Source of the DNA: Protonemura montana
Taxonomy: Eukaryota; Arthropoda; Insecta; Plecoptera; Nemouridae
DNA: 64,000 nucleotides
NCBI GenBank assembly: GCA_947568835.1
Contig: OX387603.1
Location: 2,581,701-2,645,700, forward strand
Direction of reading: 5' to 3'
The translations under genes and the position numbers were made by a program. The notes beneath the pieces were generated by a model, which was not told the origin of the DNA, did no database searches, and saw nothing but the letters and a program-made list of their open reading frames with translations. This document shows, in pieces, positions 1 to 12,700 of this stretch (position 1 is the stretch's first letter; each line of letters starts with the position of its first letter).

Positions 1-220
1 AAATGTAAAAAGTGTGGCACTGGTCACGATTCGAAATAACCTCCACAAACCTTGATTAATTCCGTCAATCAATCGTTTTCATTGGTTTATTGGACAGAAG
101 CAGATCATTTTGAGCAAAGTTACTCACACCCAAATCGTTTGGAGTAGAAAAATAGAACTCTATTGGTATTTTGACCAACTTTTATGTTCTCGTCTCACCC
201 TCTTGTCGGTGGTTCCCTAG

Positions 221-2119
221 GGAGGCGTCGTGCGTTCCGACGTCGACTCTCGAATCCTGGGCGGCTCTGACGCCGACCTCGGCCAGTTTCCATGGCATGT
301 GCACATCACCATTGACCAGGGGTCGTTCTTCTGCGGAGGCGCAGTGCTCAGCAAGAAGTGGGTCCTCACTGCGGGACACTGCGTTGACGGGTACGCACTC
401 AAGTTTTCTATTGCCAGAAGGCGAATCTCACAAATTTCACTCATAATGTTGCTACCTAGCTAGATCGAATCTTAGTCACGGTAAGATGAAACGAGTCGTC
501 TTCAGTGTCAGATATTGGTTGAGATCGGAGCCCAGGTCAACTTCGAGCTCGAGCGGCCGAAGAATGGACACCGCTTTGTTGCTCTCGTGAAAACCTATGC
601 AAGTCAGAGATGTTCGTCGGGGAGGTCGGCGAATCTCAAACTTGACATCCCGTTTTTTCTGGAATAATAGTCATCTCTCTGTCTCTTCCTGGCAGCATCA
701 CCACTTTCACCCTGGTGTTCGGTAACCTGCTCCCGGGCAGCACGACCGGAAATCCAGGAATCCAGATCACGCAGTCCCGAACCCACATGCTCCACACCGG
801 CTACAATGCGCAGACCATCGAGAATGACATCGGGCTCATCGGACTCGAGACAGATCTCTTCTGGAGTCGTGAGTTCATGCGCAATGTTTAATGCGGAGGT
901 TTAGAGCGCACAGAATATTGGGCATCACATAATAGCATACAGACTCAGACACGGGTACTGACACGGATAATTTCCAAAATATCCGTTGTACATCGTTCAT
1001 CGATTATTTTGCTAAATTCACCTCAAAATGGTCCGCATCCTTGAACATCTACATAAAAGCAGTGGTTTTTTATTGTCATTACAAAATTTTGCCTTAAGAT
1101 ACTTAAAATCAACGAGAAAGAAACACGGTCATGGCTTGAAAAACTAACCCTAGCTGAGTGCGTTGAGTGTGGCAAAGACATGGACGACTGACTATGTTCT
1201 TGTGATTCCAGCGACTGTCCAGCAAGTCTCACTGCCGACCCACGCCCAGTCTGGAGAGAGTTTCTCTGGGCTGGACGCCGCCGTCTCGGGCTGGGGCAAG
1301 ACCAACTATGGTAAGTCTCTCGGCGCGGTAAGCGTTCACAAACTGTTCGAACCCCAGTGTCAGCGCAGTACCTCCCCCGCTGACTGCAACGAGTTAATCT
1401 TGGCGACATTCCTTCAGGGGCTGCTGGCTACGCTAACGCTTTGAAGTGGGTTGAGCTACCGGTGATCACGAACGATCTGTGCAACGTCACGTACTCGACC
1501 ATCAAGTCCACGCACATCTGCGCGTCGGGCGAGAATGGTCGCAGCACCTGCATTGTGAGTATCTGACTCACTTACTGTACTCTTCAACAATGGGGTCAGG
1601 TAACTCCGTAGTCTACATATTTCACATGATTCAAACAAGTGCGGTAATCCGTTGTTCTACCGTTAGTGTCAAGCAATTTGTAATTATTAACTAGTTCAAT
1701 TTTGATCAAACACAGCCTAATTCTGAACATGGTTATAAACATTTTTGTAATAAGTTTTTTTGGAAGCTTTTTGTCGGCAAGTGGAGATAAACAATCAAGA
1801 AATAAGCTCTGTTCTATCCTAGGTTTACAACACTCACGACCTACAAAAGGACGTTAGTGGTTAGTTTGCAAGAAATGAATTTGTCTGTCACAACTTTAGC
1901 GGACGGATTCAAGTCTAACCTACTGCAACTGCTTGTACCTCTGTGCAGGGTGACTCCGGCAGTCCTATGGTCCTCCTGCAACAGTCCGGGGATTACATCC
2001 TCATCGGGATCCTCTCCTACGACTACCTCAACTGCGAGCGCGACTATCCGGCCGTGTTCACGAGGTCTACGGCATTCCTCGACTGGATAGAGACTCACAC
2101 AGATATCATCATCGGCTAA
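221..2119 (+). CDS. Brachyurin/chymotrypsin-like S1 serine protease, 5' partial
   Basis: Exons 221-390, 696-868, 1212-1310, 1418-1554 and 1949-2119 have AG/GT borders and join in one frame to give 249 residues and a TAA stop. The mature start ILGG follows an Arg, as expected of a zymogen activated by tryptic cleavage. The triad is intact: His in TAGHC, Asp in ENDIGLIGL and Ser in GDSGSP. Six cysteines fit the three usual S1 disulfides. The residue six before the catalytic Ser is Ser, as in chymotrypsins. The end (YPAVFTR...FLDWIETHT) resembles crab collagenase/brachyurin. It is probably a secreted, possibly digestive, endopeptidase. The signal-peptide exon must lie before base 1, judging by the paralogue at 3723. 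Introns are short (305, 343, 107, 394 bp). The family call is firm; the substrate is inferred. Confidence 0.9.
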
Positions 2120-2169
2120 TCGTGTTATCCCTTTCATCTTCACTAACCTGGCTCTAGCGACTCGCCATG

Positions 2170-2745
2170 GAGAGAGACTCTGATTTTAAGTTCTATCAAA
2201 GATCCCTTGGTATTGAAAGTGTTTTTATCGGTGTTTTTTTCTTGATTTTTGTAGTTTTCACTACTAAACCGGCGAAAAATGGTAGAAAACGTGTTTAAAA
2301 AACTCTAAAATTAGCATTGAAATCATAGAGACACATCAGATTTAGGGACTTATGCCTGCTACCAACAATGGCTTGCCTGACTTCAATTTTGATCAGCTGA
2401 CTGGACCCTATGCCCTATCCAGGTTATTTGAGATCAGTAACTGGATGCTATGCTCTAACCAGGTTATTTGAGATCAGCTGGCTGGATCCTATGCTCTATC
2501 CAGGTTATTTGAGATCAGCTGGCTGAATCCTATGCTCTATCCAGGTTATTTGAGATCAGCTGGCTGGATCCTATGCTCTATCCAGGTTATTTGAGATCAG
2601 CTGGCTGAATCCTATGCTCTATCCAGGTTATTTGAGATCAGCTGGCTGGATCCTATGCTCTATCCAGGTTATTTGAGATCAGCTGGCTGAATCCTATGCT
2701 CATCCAGGTTATTTGAGATTAGTGAGTTACTCTGGTCCCAGTCTC
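2170..2745 (+). mobile_element. Mobile element with internal 41-bp tandem array (copy 1)
   Basis: About eight copies of a 41-bp unit lie at roughly 2394-2730. The unit contains GGATCCTATGCTCTATCCAG and GTTATTTGAGATCAGCTGG. The left flank (about 2240-2394) recurs beside the 41-bp arrays at 37.1 kb and, on the opposite strand, at 59.0 and 62.0 kb, so array and flank move together. Each unit has a small hairpin, CTGGAT and ATCCAG separated by ten bases. No coding capacity was seen. The structure recalls non-autonomous elements with a central minisatellite, such as Helitron-derived ones, but no diagnostic ends were identified. Confidence 0.7.
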
Positions 2746-3660
2746 TTTTCGGACTTTCCCTTTTAGGAGAATCATGATTTCCAAATGAAAATCACTGGCA
2801 AGCCGCGCTTTTTGTATAAAATCTGAGAGAAAATGTGGCCATGAAATGAGGGGCGTGATGTGTGGTTCCTGTTAGTGACCACCTCGAGGACACAGCGCAA
2901 GGACACAGCGCATAAATAAAAAATAAAACACTGAACACTTGTTTATGTAAGACAATTATGACGATGATATATTCTGACCTGACCCATTCGCTGGTGATGA
3001 AGCCTGAGAATATATATAAAGCCATGAAGGTTTGCCATACCCCTATCGTCACAGAGGTTATACCTAGAAAAAAGTGGGTTACAGGTATATTACAAAAATA
3101 TGCTTTCCACATTTTAAATTTTGGTGAACAACCAAGGATAATAAATAAAGAAAGTAATGACGTACTAATAATATAATTGAGCACAAAATAAGATTAATAA
3201 TAATAACAAAGTAAATAAGTAGGTTTTTTTGGTGAAGTATAATATTAGGGTTGTAGTTTGTAGTTTTTGTAGATGGTGTAAGTGCGCCGAGGAATTTAAT
3301 TTAGTTATTTTTCGCATATTGCTTTCATTTGCAACTGCGTTACACCCAACTTTAACGCTAACCTCAAAGAGATAAAAATGTATCAATTGTAGAGGTTTTG
3401 TTAGAAAGGATGGAATTGGGTGGCACCTACCATTACCGGGTTGTGAGAAATGATAGAACGGTGCCCACTGGCACAGAGATAGCTAATTGTTATTGGAAGT
3501 AGGTAGTAGGTACTCGAGCAAACGAATTGATGGCAAGCACCTTATCTCGATTAGTATTTCTCCGTAATTTCAATGGTGTCGAGCTACTTGTTGATATCAG
3601 AATTGATAACCAGAATTGATAGCAAAGTATCCAAAATATATCTAGAAAAGTCAAACAAAG
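2746..3660. other. Intergenic stretch with no recognised gene
   Basis: AT-rich sequence between the two protease genes. Short open frames here have no recognisable domain. No RNA gene or repeat family was recognised. Confidence 0.5.
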
Positions 3661-3666
3661 CGTAGC

Positions 3667-3675
3667 TATATATAG
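3667..3675 (+). promoter_or_regulatory. Candidate TATA box of the second protease gene
   Basis: TATATATAG lies about 50 bases before the ATG at 3723. That spacing would put a start site near 3695-3705 and give a very short 5' UTR, usual for secreted protease genes. No initiator was picked out. Confidence 0.5.
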
Positions 3676-3722
3676 CTTTACAGAAAAATTATAGGTTATT
3701 TTGTTGTTAATGTTTAAACGAC

Positions 3723-6700
3723 ATGCAGATCTACGTGGCAGTGGTATTGGCGCTGTTCGCAGTCGCTCAGGTAAAGCAACTATTTTAATTTTGAATTGCA
3801 TTCTGATTTCGGGCTAGAAGAGGAAAATTGATCCCTAACGAGTTTCCGGGCTGCAAAATACTCATTCGTTTAGAATCTAAGCTAAACACAAATATTTTTT
3901 GATCTGTGGGCGTGCATTTAATTTATCTAGAGGCAATGTCAGATTTACACACAAGCGAAGTGTCTAGCAATTGATACTTGCAAATGTGTTTTCATAGAAA
4001 AATCTAGATTGCATTTCTGTTTTAGCTTCAGAGCCAGGACTTACCAAGGCTAATCAGACGCTGTTAACGCATAGTTTTGCTGCTGGTGCTCAGCTGGTGC
4101 TTGGATGGTGCTTAGCTGATGCTTAATTGATGCATGGCTGCTTTTACTCTGAACCTTCATCTGTTTCTTCATTGCGCTTCGTCCTCTACAGGGAGGCGTT
4201 GTGCGCTCTGACGTGAACCCTCACATCCTCGGGGGCTCCAACGCGTACCAAGGTCAGTTTCCGTGGATTGTCTACATCACCATGGACAACGCGGGGTTCT
4301 GCGGGGGTACAGTGATCAGCCAGGATTGGGTGCTCACCATGGCACACTGCGTGGATAGGTAGGTGCTCTACAGACATGTTTTATAATAGATTGTTTCTTT
4401 GCATCTATAATGGGTGGCCCCAGATGCCTCACCCAAAGATATTAAACTGTAGGTTTGTTTCTGGTATACAAACACCGAAGCTGTAACCGGTAAGCAATTG
4501 ATCACCAAACGTTTTGGCGTGTTGGAAACACCGGTCCTCATGAGAATCGCTTAACTTCGACGATATTGTCACGAGAACCGGTGTTTCCAACACGATAAAC
4601 CGTTCGGTGGTCACCCATCCTATGCCTGACCCAGCGCAGTGTTGCTTAACGTCGGTGATCTCACGAGAATCGATGTTTCCAACACGCCAAACCGTTCGGT
4701 GTGACGATTCGAGGAAGGCTCGTAAGCAATTGGACCCGCTGTGTGACTTGATTTGGTCAAGAACACTCATATCTAACAAATGCTAACATAGTTAAAATTA
4801 ATCTAATTAAACATCCGCAATTAAAGTACGAGAATTTGCAGTCGTTTAGCATCAGCTTGCTTAGAAAACATTTGGTTTGTGATAGCAGCTGTGGACGCCA
4901 TTGCTGTTATCACCTCAATCCACTTCGAAAACCGGTCAGCTAATGGGAGCCGAGCTTCAGTCGATTAAAAGTAGGAGGCTGGGTCGATCGAGCACGTGTT
5001 GTGACGTCACTTGAACAGCGATGCAGTAGGTTTCAGGCGATACTCTTCTGTCGGCTACTCGCCTGGTACGAAGAGACAAATTTTCGCCTCGTTTTAGACG
5101 ATTATTTCAGTTGAAACTTGTCATGGTTGGATTAACCGTACGTATAGGCAGTCCCGTGGCACTCACGCGTACCACGAGTTGCTTCAAAGTTTTCACAGGC
5201 AAACTAAATTTCCTGACATCATTCGTTCCCAGCTACTTGACACAATTTTGTGAAATATAGCTTTGAATTTTAGGCATAGGCAACGCCTCAAAATAGTACC
5301 GATCGGAAGATACAAATATGTGATATTCTGACTTTTGTTGCAAAACTTGTTGCAAACCTTTACAAGATACGATATTTTCTGCGTTGTAGTGCGATCTTAC
5401 CAGCGCACGCAATGGCAGTGACAACGGACCGGAAGTTAATATGTCTAAAATACCTTAGAGCCTTTACCATCAGCGAACCAAGAGTCCTCATTCACAATAT
5501 CAACCAAGCAATGTCATACACAAAACCGAGTATGCTCAAACAAAAATCTTATTTTGAGAGGTGAAACAATTGTCAAAAAGATCTGCTCCAGTCGCTCGTT
5601 TCATACCTGTTTTACTAGAACCGGTGGTTGGACCGAAATGACCTGTCAGAGACCACTTGCTTGGCGGCCCATTCACGCACTGCCTAATCTTGTACTGCCG
5701 TTTCTTCTCAGCGACCCTGAACTAGTTTCTTGCGTGTAAATTTAATCGGCATACATTTTTCTTGTCTCGCCTAAAGACGCTCCCAATCCCTTGTACGCGG
5801 ATGTTTAATTTTCGTGACCCGTGAAATCCTTGCTCTCCCGACAAGTCCTTGCTTACATCGCAGGAACCAGCGATGTGTATCATAAGAGCAGATTGATTGA
5901 TTGATTAGTGACGTTTAACGACGCACTGTTTTGACAACGGACAATGTGGCACTGGTCTAATAGTGCCGGTAAATGAGTGAGTGATGATGAGAATGATGAT
6001 TTACATTCCTAATTAAGAAGCACCAACGAGCGCCGACGAGCACCAATGGGGCCCCTGGCTTAACGTCCCTTCAATTCAAATCAATTCAATGCCTTTATTT
6101 TTCATTTTTTTTTACAGAACACTCGTAATGTTTAAGGAAAACAATGAGAATGAAAAAAGTCAACGTGTTTGCAAACCCCATATGTATAGCCCCGTGTTTA
6201 TAAAGATTAAAACATAATAATAAAATACAGTCTTATAGTAAATATCAATCACAATAATTACATTTGCAATCTTTTGCTTCGCTAAATTCATCCATGGTAT
6301 TACAATCCATGGTTTACAAGGAATTTTTTCGTAGTTTCTTTAAAAATTGATATTTTGCACTCTGTGGCTTGAGTTTGTCTGGTAGATTATTAAAAATGTG
6401 TGCCCCTAAGTTTTTAGGGGTTCGTTCTGTTATGTTTAATCTAATTCTAGGTTGGCGCAAGACATTTTTGTGTCTTGTATTTAAGTTATTTACATCAATA
6501 TTTTTTGTAAAAACACCAGTATTATCTACTACAAATAAAAGTAGTTCTAGTATACATGTCATGGTTAAAATCTGGTGTTTTATAAAAAACGGTTTACAGG
6601 ATTGTTGATTCCCTACATTGTAGACTATTCTTAATGCCCTCTTTTGTTTTAAGAAAATTGTTTGTGCTGCTGGCGAGCTACCCCAAAGAAGAATCCAAAT

Positions 6701-9700
6701 CTACTTTTAGCGTTGATCAGGGCTTGGAAAGCGATTTTTTTGCAGTAGGCTCGTTTACTCGGTTTGTCAAATTCGATAGTACGTAGCATGCCGAGCTTGA
6801 CGCCCCGCTAAGTTTCTTTGTGTGTTCTTTCCATTTCAGTCTATGTTCAACTGTGTTACCTAGAAAGTCACACGCACCTCTTTAGTGTTTAAAGTAGTGT
6901 TTTCACATTTCACTTTTGTTATGCCTGCGTTTCCTTTCCCTTTCAATATTACAATGTTCGTCTTGTCGTGCTTTAATTTGAGTTGGTTTGGACTGAACCA
7001 TCTTTCTGCCGTGCTAAATGTTGTTTTCAAGTTATGTAATAGGTCAATGTCATTTTGTCCATTAAATATTTATCTAGTATCGTCCGCGTATAAAATTACT
7101 TCCGTATTTGCATTCGTTGTGGCAGCGGCCTAAAAAGAACTGGAGCCAGCAAGGATTCCGTGTTTAATTGTTTTCCATTCTGACCCTTCTTCGTCGTAAT
7201 TGATTTTCACTTTCCGTTTCCTGTCTGATAGGTAAGATCGGATCAAGTTTAAAGCCACCCCATTTATACCGTAATATTTGAGTTTTTCTATTAGAATGGA
7301 ATGGTTTATTGTGTCAAACGCTTTTGATAAGTCACAGAAAATAACACCTACTGCTATTTTTCTTTCGAGACACTCGGTCACGTTATGCTTTAGACTGGTT
7401 GCTGCAGTCGTCGTTGAAAATCCTTTGCGAAACCGGTGCTGATTGTTACATAGTTTATCATTTTCTTTAATAAAGTTGAGCAACTTGATTAAAAATACTT
7501 TCTCGAAAATCTTTGAGAAGTTGGTAAACAAGACTAACTGGACGGTAATTGTTCATGTTTGTTTCCGGAACTTTCTTATAGAGTGGGTAAATTATCGATC
7601 GTTTCGCAGCTTTAGGGAATGTTCCTGACATTAGCGAATAGTTACATATTTTCTCTAGTGGTTTTGCTATTCCTATGCTAACACATTTTCCACAATTGAA
7701 CAATTGAACAATGGACAGCAATTGAAAAAATTGAAGGACAGTACAACTCGAACCACAGGATTCCTCCACAAATCCATGCTGTCGAGAGGTTGATAAGCAA
7801 GGCGAGTTAAGTTGCTGAACTAACTTTCAACCCTCCAACCTCCCTCCCGAACAGAACTGGTCATGTGTATGATGGTCACTCATATTTCAGAAGTGAAATC
7901 CAAAAGCTGACAACCATGTAAAATTATTTAAAGCATAGATTTAAATTGCAAATGGGGTTGGATTGTTTCGCTCACTACCCTCATCAAACACATAAAATTT
8001 CAATGTTTTAATGTCGGGAAAAATAACTTCAATAACCACAATTTAAAGGTCAAATTAAGTTGCAGAAGACATTTTGCATTACATGTATGCTCCCTTATGA
8101 TATCAGCGATCAGAGGCGCCGGAGCAGCGATCATATTTCAGAGATCAGCCAGATCAATGAACTCCAGTCTGCTAGAGCCTCTCTTGCAGTCCTGGAACAT
8201 CAAACACGGAGAGAGATTTTGCTGCTTTTTTGACTGCCGAGTTGAATTTTAACCAGTGGATTTGTTTCGCGGCGACCAGTACTGTAGCGAAATGAGTAAT
8301 TCGGCTCTTCATGGGTGCTAGTTTCGTGTCTGCAAGATAGCTGTCAAAAAAAAGATGTCAGCTTACCGATTCCTTTGAAATAAGGAACCTGGACCAATCA
8401 TTTGTTCGCTGCCAGCAAAAATTAAAAATTAATTTTTTTGCGTGTAGCGAAACAAGAACCATGTTACGGAATGTCCTGCACAGAGGCGACGGCGAATGTT
8501 ATTTCCAGGGGGATGCAAGCTCACCCCCTTGTACCCCCCTCCGGACGCCAATGCTGTCGCTTAACTTCGGTGATCTCACGAGAACCGCGGTTTCCTACAC
8601 GACAAACCGTTCGGTGGTCACCGATCCAATACCTGACCCAGCGCAGTGTTGCTTAACGTCGGTGATCTCACGTGAACCGGTGTTTCCAACACGCCAAACC
8701 GTTCGGGTGTTACGATTCGAGGAGGGCTCGTAAGTATTTGGACCCGCTGTGTGACTTGATTTGGTCAAGAACACTCACGTCTAACCAACACACCTAACTA
8801 ATATCTAACTAACATTTGACTAGCATTTAACACAGCATTTTACCATTAGTTTTCGAGTCACAAGTATCTAGTTCTCTAAGTTCTCTAGTTCTCTATAGCT
8901 CTCTAGATCTCTAGTTCTTTAAGTTTACAATTGTTCTAAGTTTTAAGTTTTAAGTCTCCACTCTGCTTGTAACGTTCCACATACTGTCAAAATTATTGAA
9001 TTTCTACATAGCTTATAATTAAGTGTTATCCATGTTTTATAAAAGTGCTAACATAGTTAAAATTAATCTTATTAAACATCCACAGTTAAAGTACGAGAAT
9101 TTGCAGTTCTTTTGCATCTGCATGCCTGGAAATCATTTGGTCTGTGATAGCAGCCGTGGACGCCATTGCTGTTATCACCTCAATCCACTTCGAAAACCGG
9201 TCAGCTAATGGGAGCCGAGCTTCAGTCGATTAAAAGTAGGAGGCTGGGTCGATCGAGCACGTGTTGTGACGTCACTTGAACAGCGATGCAGTAGGTTACA
9301 GGTGATACTCTTCTGTCGGCTACTCGCCTGGTACGAAGAGACAAATTTTCGCCTCGTTTTAGACGATTATTTCAGTTGAAACTTGTCATGGTTGGATTAA
9401 CCGTACGTATAGGCAGTCCCGTGGCACTCACGCGTACCACGAGTTGCTTCAAAGTTTTCACAGGCAAACTAAATTTCCTGACAACGTCATTCGTTCCCAG
9501 CTACTTGACACAATTTTGTGAAATATAGCTTTGAATTTTAGGCATAGGCAACGCCTCAAAATAGGACCGATCGGAAGATAAAAATATGTGATATATTCTG
9601 ACTTTTGTTGCAAAACTTGTTGCAAACCTTTACAAGATACGATATTTTCTGCGTCGTAGTGCAATCTTACCAGCGCAACTTAATGGCAGTGACAACGGAC

Positions 9701-12700
9701 CGGAAGTTTATATGCCTAAAATATCTTAGAGCCTTTACCATCAGTGAACCAAGGGTCCGCATTCACAATATCAACCAAGCAATGTCATACATAAAACCGA
9801 GTATGCTCACACAAAAATCTTATTTTGAAAGGTCAAGCAATTCTCAAAAAGATCTGCTCCAGTCGCTCGTTTCATACCTGTTTTAGTAGAACCGGTGGTT
9901 GGACTGAAATGACCTGTCAGAGACTACTTGCTTGGCAGCTCATTCACGCACTGCCTAATCTTGTACTGCCGTTTCTTCATAGCGACCCTGAACTGGTCTC
10001 TTGCGTATAAATTTAATCGGCATATATTTTCTTGTCTCGCCTAAAGACGCTCCCAATCCCTTGTGCGCGGATGCTTTATTTTCATGACCCGAAAAATTCT
10101 TGCTCTCCCGACAAGTCCTTGCTCACATCGCAGGAACCAGCGATGTGTATCATAAGAGCAGATCGATTGATTGATAAGTGACATTTAACGACGCACTGTT
10201 TTGACAACGGACAATGTGGCACTGGTCTAATAGTGCCGGTAAATGAGTGAGTGATGATGAGAATGATGATTTACATTCCTAATTAAGAAGCACCAACGAG
10301 CGCCGACGAGCACCAATGGGGCCCCTGGCTTAACGTCCCTTCAATTCAAATCAATTCAATGCCTTTATTTTTCATTTTTTTTTACAGAACACTCGTAATG
10401 TTTAAGGAAAACAATGAGCATGAAAAAAGTCAACGTGTTTGCAAACCCCATATGTATAGCCCCGTGTTTATAAAGATTAAAACATAATAATAAAATACAG
10501 TCTTATAGTAAATATCAATCACAATAATTACATTTGCAATCTTTTGCTTCGCTAAATTCATCCATGGTATTACAATCCATGGTTTACAAGGAATTTTTTC
10601 GTAGTTTCTTTAAAAATTGATATTTTGCACTCTGTGGCTTGAGTTTTTGTGGTAGATTATTAAAAATGCGTGCCCCTAAGTTTTTAGGGTTCCCTTCTGT
10701 TATGTTTAATCTAATTCTAGGTTGGCGCAAGACATTTTTGTGTCTTGTATTTAAGTTATTTACATCATTATTTTTTGTAAAAACACCAGTATTATCTACT
10801 ACAAATAAAAGTAGTTCTAGTACCTATATAAATATAATGTCATGGTTAAAATCTGGTGTTTTATAAAAAACGGTTTACAGGATTGTTGATTCCCTACATT
10901 GTAGACTATTCTTAATGCCCTCTTTTGTTTTAAGAAAATTGTTTGTGTTGCTGGCGAGCTACCCCAAAGAAGAATCCAAATCTACTTTTAGCGTTGATCA
11001 GGGCTTGGAAAGCGATTTTTTTTGCAGTAGGCTCGTTTACTCGGTTTGTCAAATTCGATAGTACGTAGCATGCCGAGCTTAACGCCCCGCTAAGTTTCTT
11101 TGTGTGTTCTTTCCATTTCAGTCTATGTTCAACTGTGTTACCTAGAAAGTCACACGCGTCTCTTTAGTGTTTAAAGTAGTGTTTTCACATGTCAATTCTG
11201 TTATGCCTGCGTTTCCTTTCCCTTTCAATTTTACAATGTTCGTCTTGTCGTGCTTTAATTTGAGTTGGTTTGGACTGAACCATCTTTCTGCCGTGCTAAA
11301 TGTTGTTTTCAAGTTATGTAATAGATCAATGTCATTTTGTCCATTAACTATTCAGCTAGTATTGTCCACGTATAAAATTACTCTCGTTTTTCATTCGTTG
11401 TGGCAGCGGCCTAAAAAGAACTGGAGCCAGCAAGGATTCCGTGTTTAATTGTTTTCCATTCTGACCCTTCTTCGTCGTAATTGATTTTCACTTTCTGTTT
11501 CCTGTCTGATAGGTAAGATCGGATCCAGTTGAAAGCCACCCCATTTATGCCGTAATATTTGAGTTTTTCTATTAGAATCGAATGGTTTATTGTGTCAAAC
11601 GCTTTTGATAAGTCACAGAAAATAACACCTACTGCTATTTTTCTTTCGAGACACTCGGTCACGTTATGCTTTAGACTGGTTGCTGCAGTCGTCGTTGAAA
11701 ATCCTTTGCGAAACCGGTGCTGATTGTTACATAGTTTATCATTTTCTTTAATAAAGTTGAACAACCTGATTAAAAATACTTTCTCAAAAATCTTTGAGAA
11801 GTTGGTTACAAGACTAACTGGACGGTAATTGTTCATGTTTGTTTCCAGAACTTTCTTATAGAGTGGTTAAATTATCGATCGTTTCGCAGCTTTAGGGAAT
11901 TTTCCTGACATTAGCGAATAGTTACATATTTCCACTAGTGGTTTCGCTATTACTATGCTAACACGTTTTCCGCAATCGAACAATTGAACAATGGACAGCA
12001 ATTGAAAAAATTGAAGGACAGTACAACTCGAACCACAGGATTCCTCCACAAATCCATGCTGTCGAGAGGTTGATAAGCAAGGCGAGTTAAGTTGCTGAAC
12101 TAACTTTCATCCCTCCAACCTCCCTCCCGAACAGAACTGGTCATACATATGATGGTCACCCATGTTTCAGAAATCAAATCCAAAAGCTGACAACCAAGTG
12201 AAATGATTTAAAGCATAGATTTAAATTGCAAATGGGGTTGGATTGTTTCGCTCACTACCCTCATCAAACACATAAAATTTCAATGTTTTAATGTCGGGAA
12301 AAATAACTTCAATAACCACAATTTAAAGGTCAAATTAAGTTGCAGGAGACATTTTGCATTACATGTATGCTCCCTTATGATATCAGCGATCAGAGGCGCC
12401 GGAGCAGCGATCATATTTCAGAGATCAGCCAGGTCAGTGAACTCCAGTCTGCTAGAGCCTCTCTTGCAGAGCTACATCAAACACGGAGAGAGATTTTGCT
12501 GCTTTATAAACTGCCGAGTTGAATTTTAACCAGTGGACTAGTTTCGCGATGACCAGTACTGTAGCGAAATGAGTCATTCGGCTCTTCATGGGCGCGGAGT
12601 TTCGTGTCTGCAAGATAGCCATCAAACACAAGGTGTGAGCTTACCGATTCTTTTTAAATAAGAAACCTGGACCAATACTTTGTTCGCTGCCAGCAGAAAT

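Larger units (their letters stand above)
4783..9046. repeat. 4.3-kb tandem duplication unit 1
   Basis: Begins GCTAACATAGTTAAAATTAA. It repeats nearly base for base at 9047 and in part at 13465. In order it holds unclassified sequence (4800-5890), the tail half of a minus-strand 5S-SINE, a truncated non-LTR retrotransposon, the head half of the SINE, more unclassified sequence, a segment like the 70-bp repeat seen at 63.6 kb, and a double 5S-derived head. It lies wholly in intron 2 of the protease homologue. Confidence 0.9.

Noticed and set aside
6885-7133. Plus-strand open frames at 6.4-7.1 and 10.6-11.4 kb
   Set aside because: They are the antisense of the reverse-transcriptase fragments.
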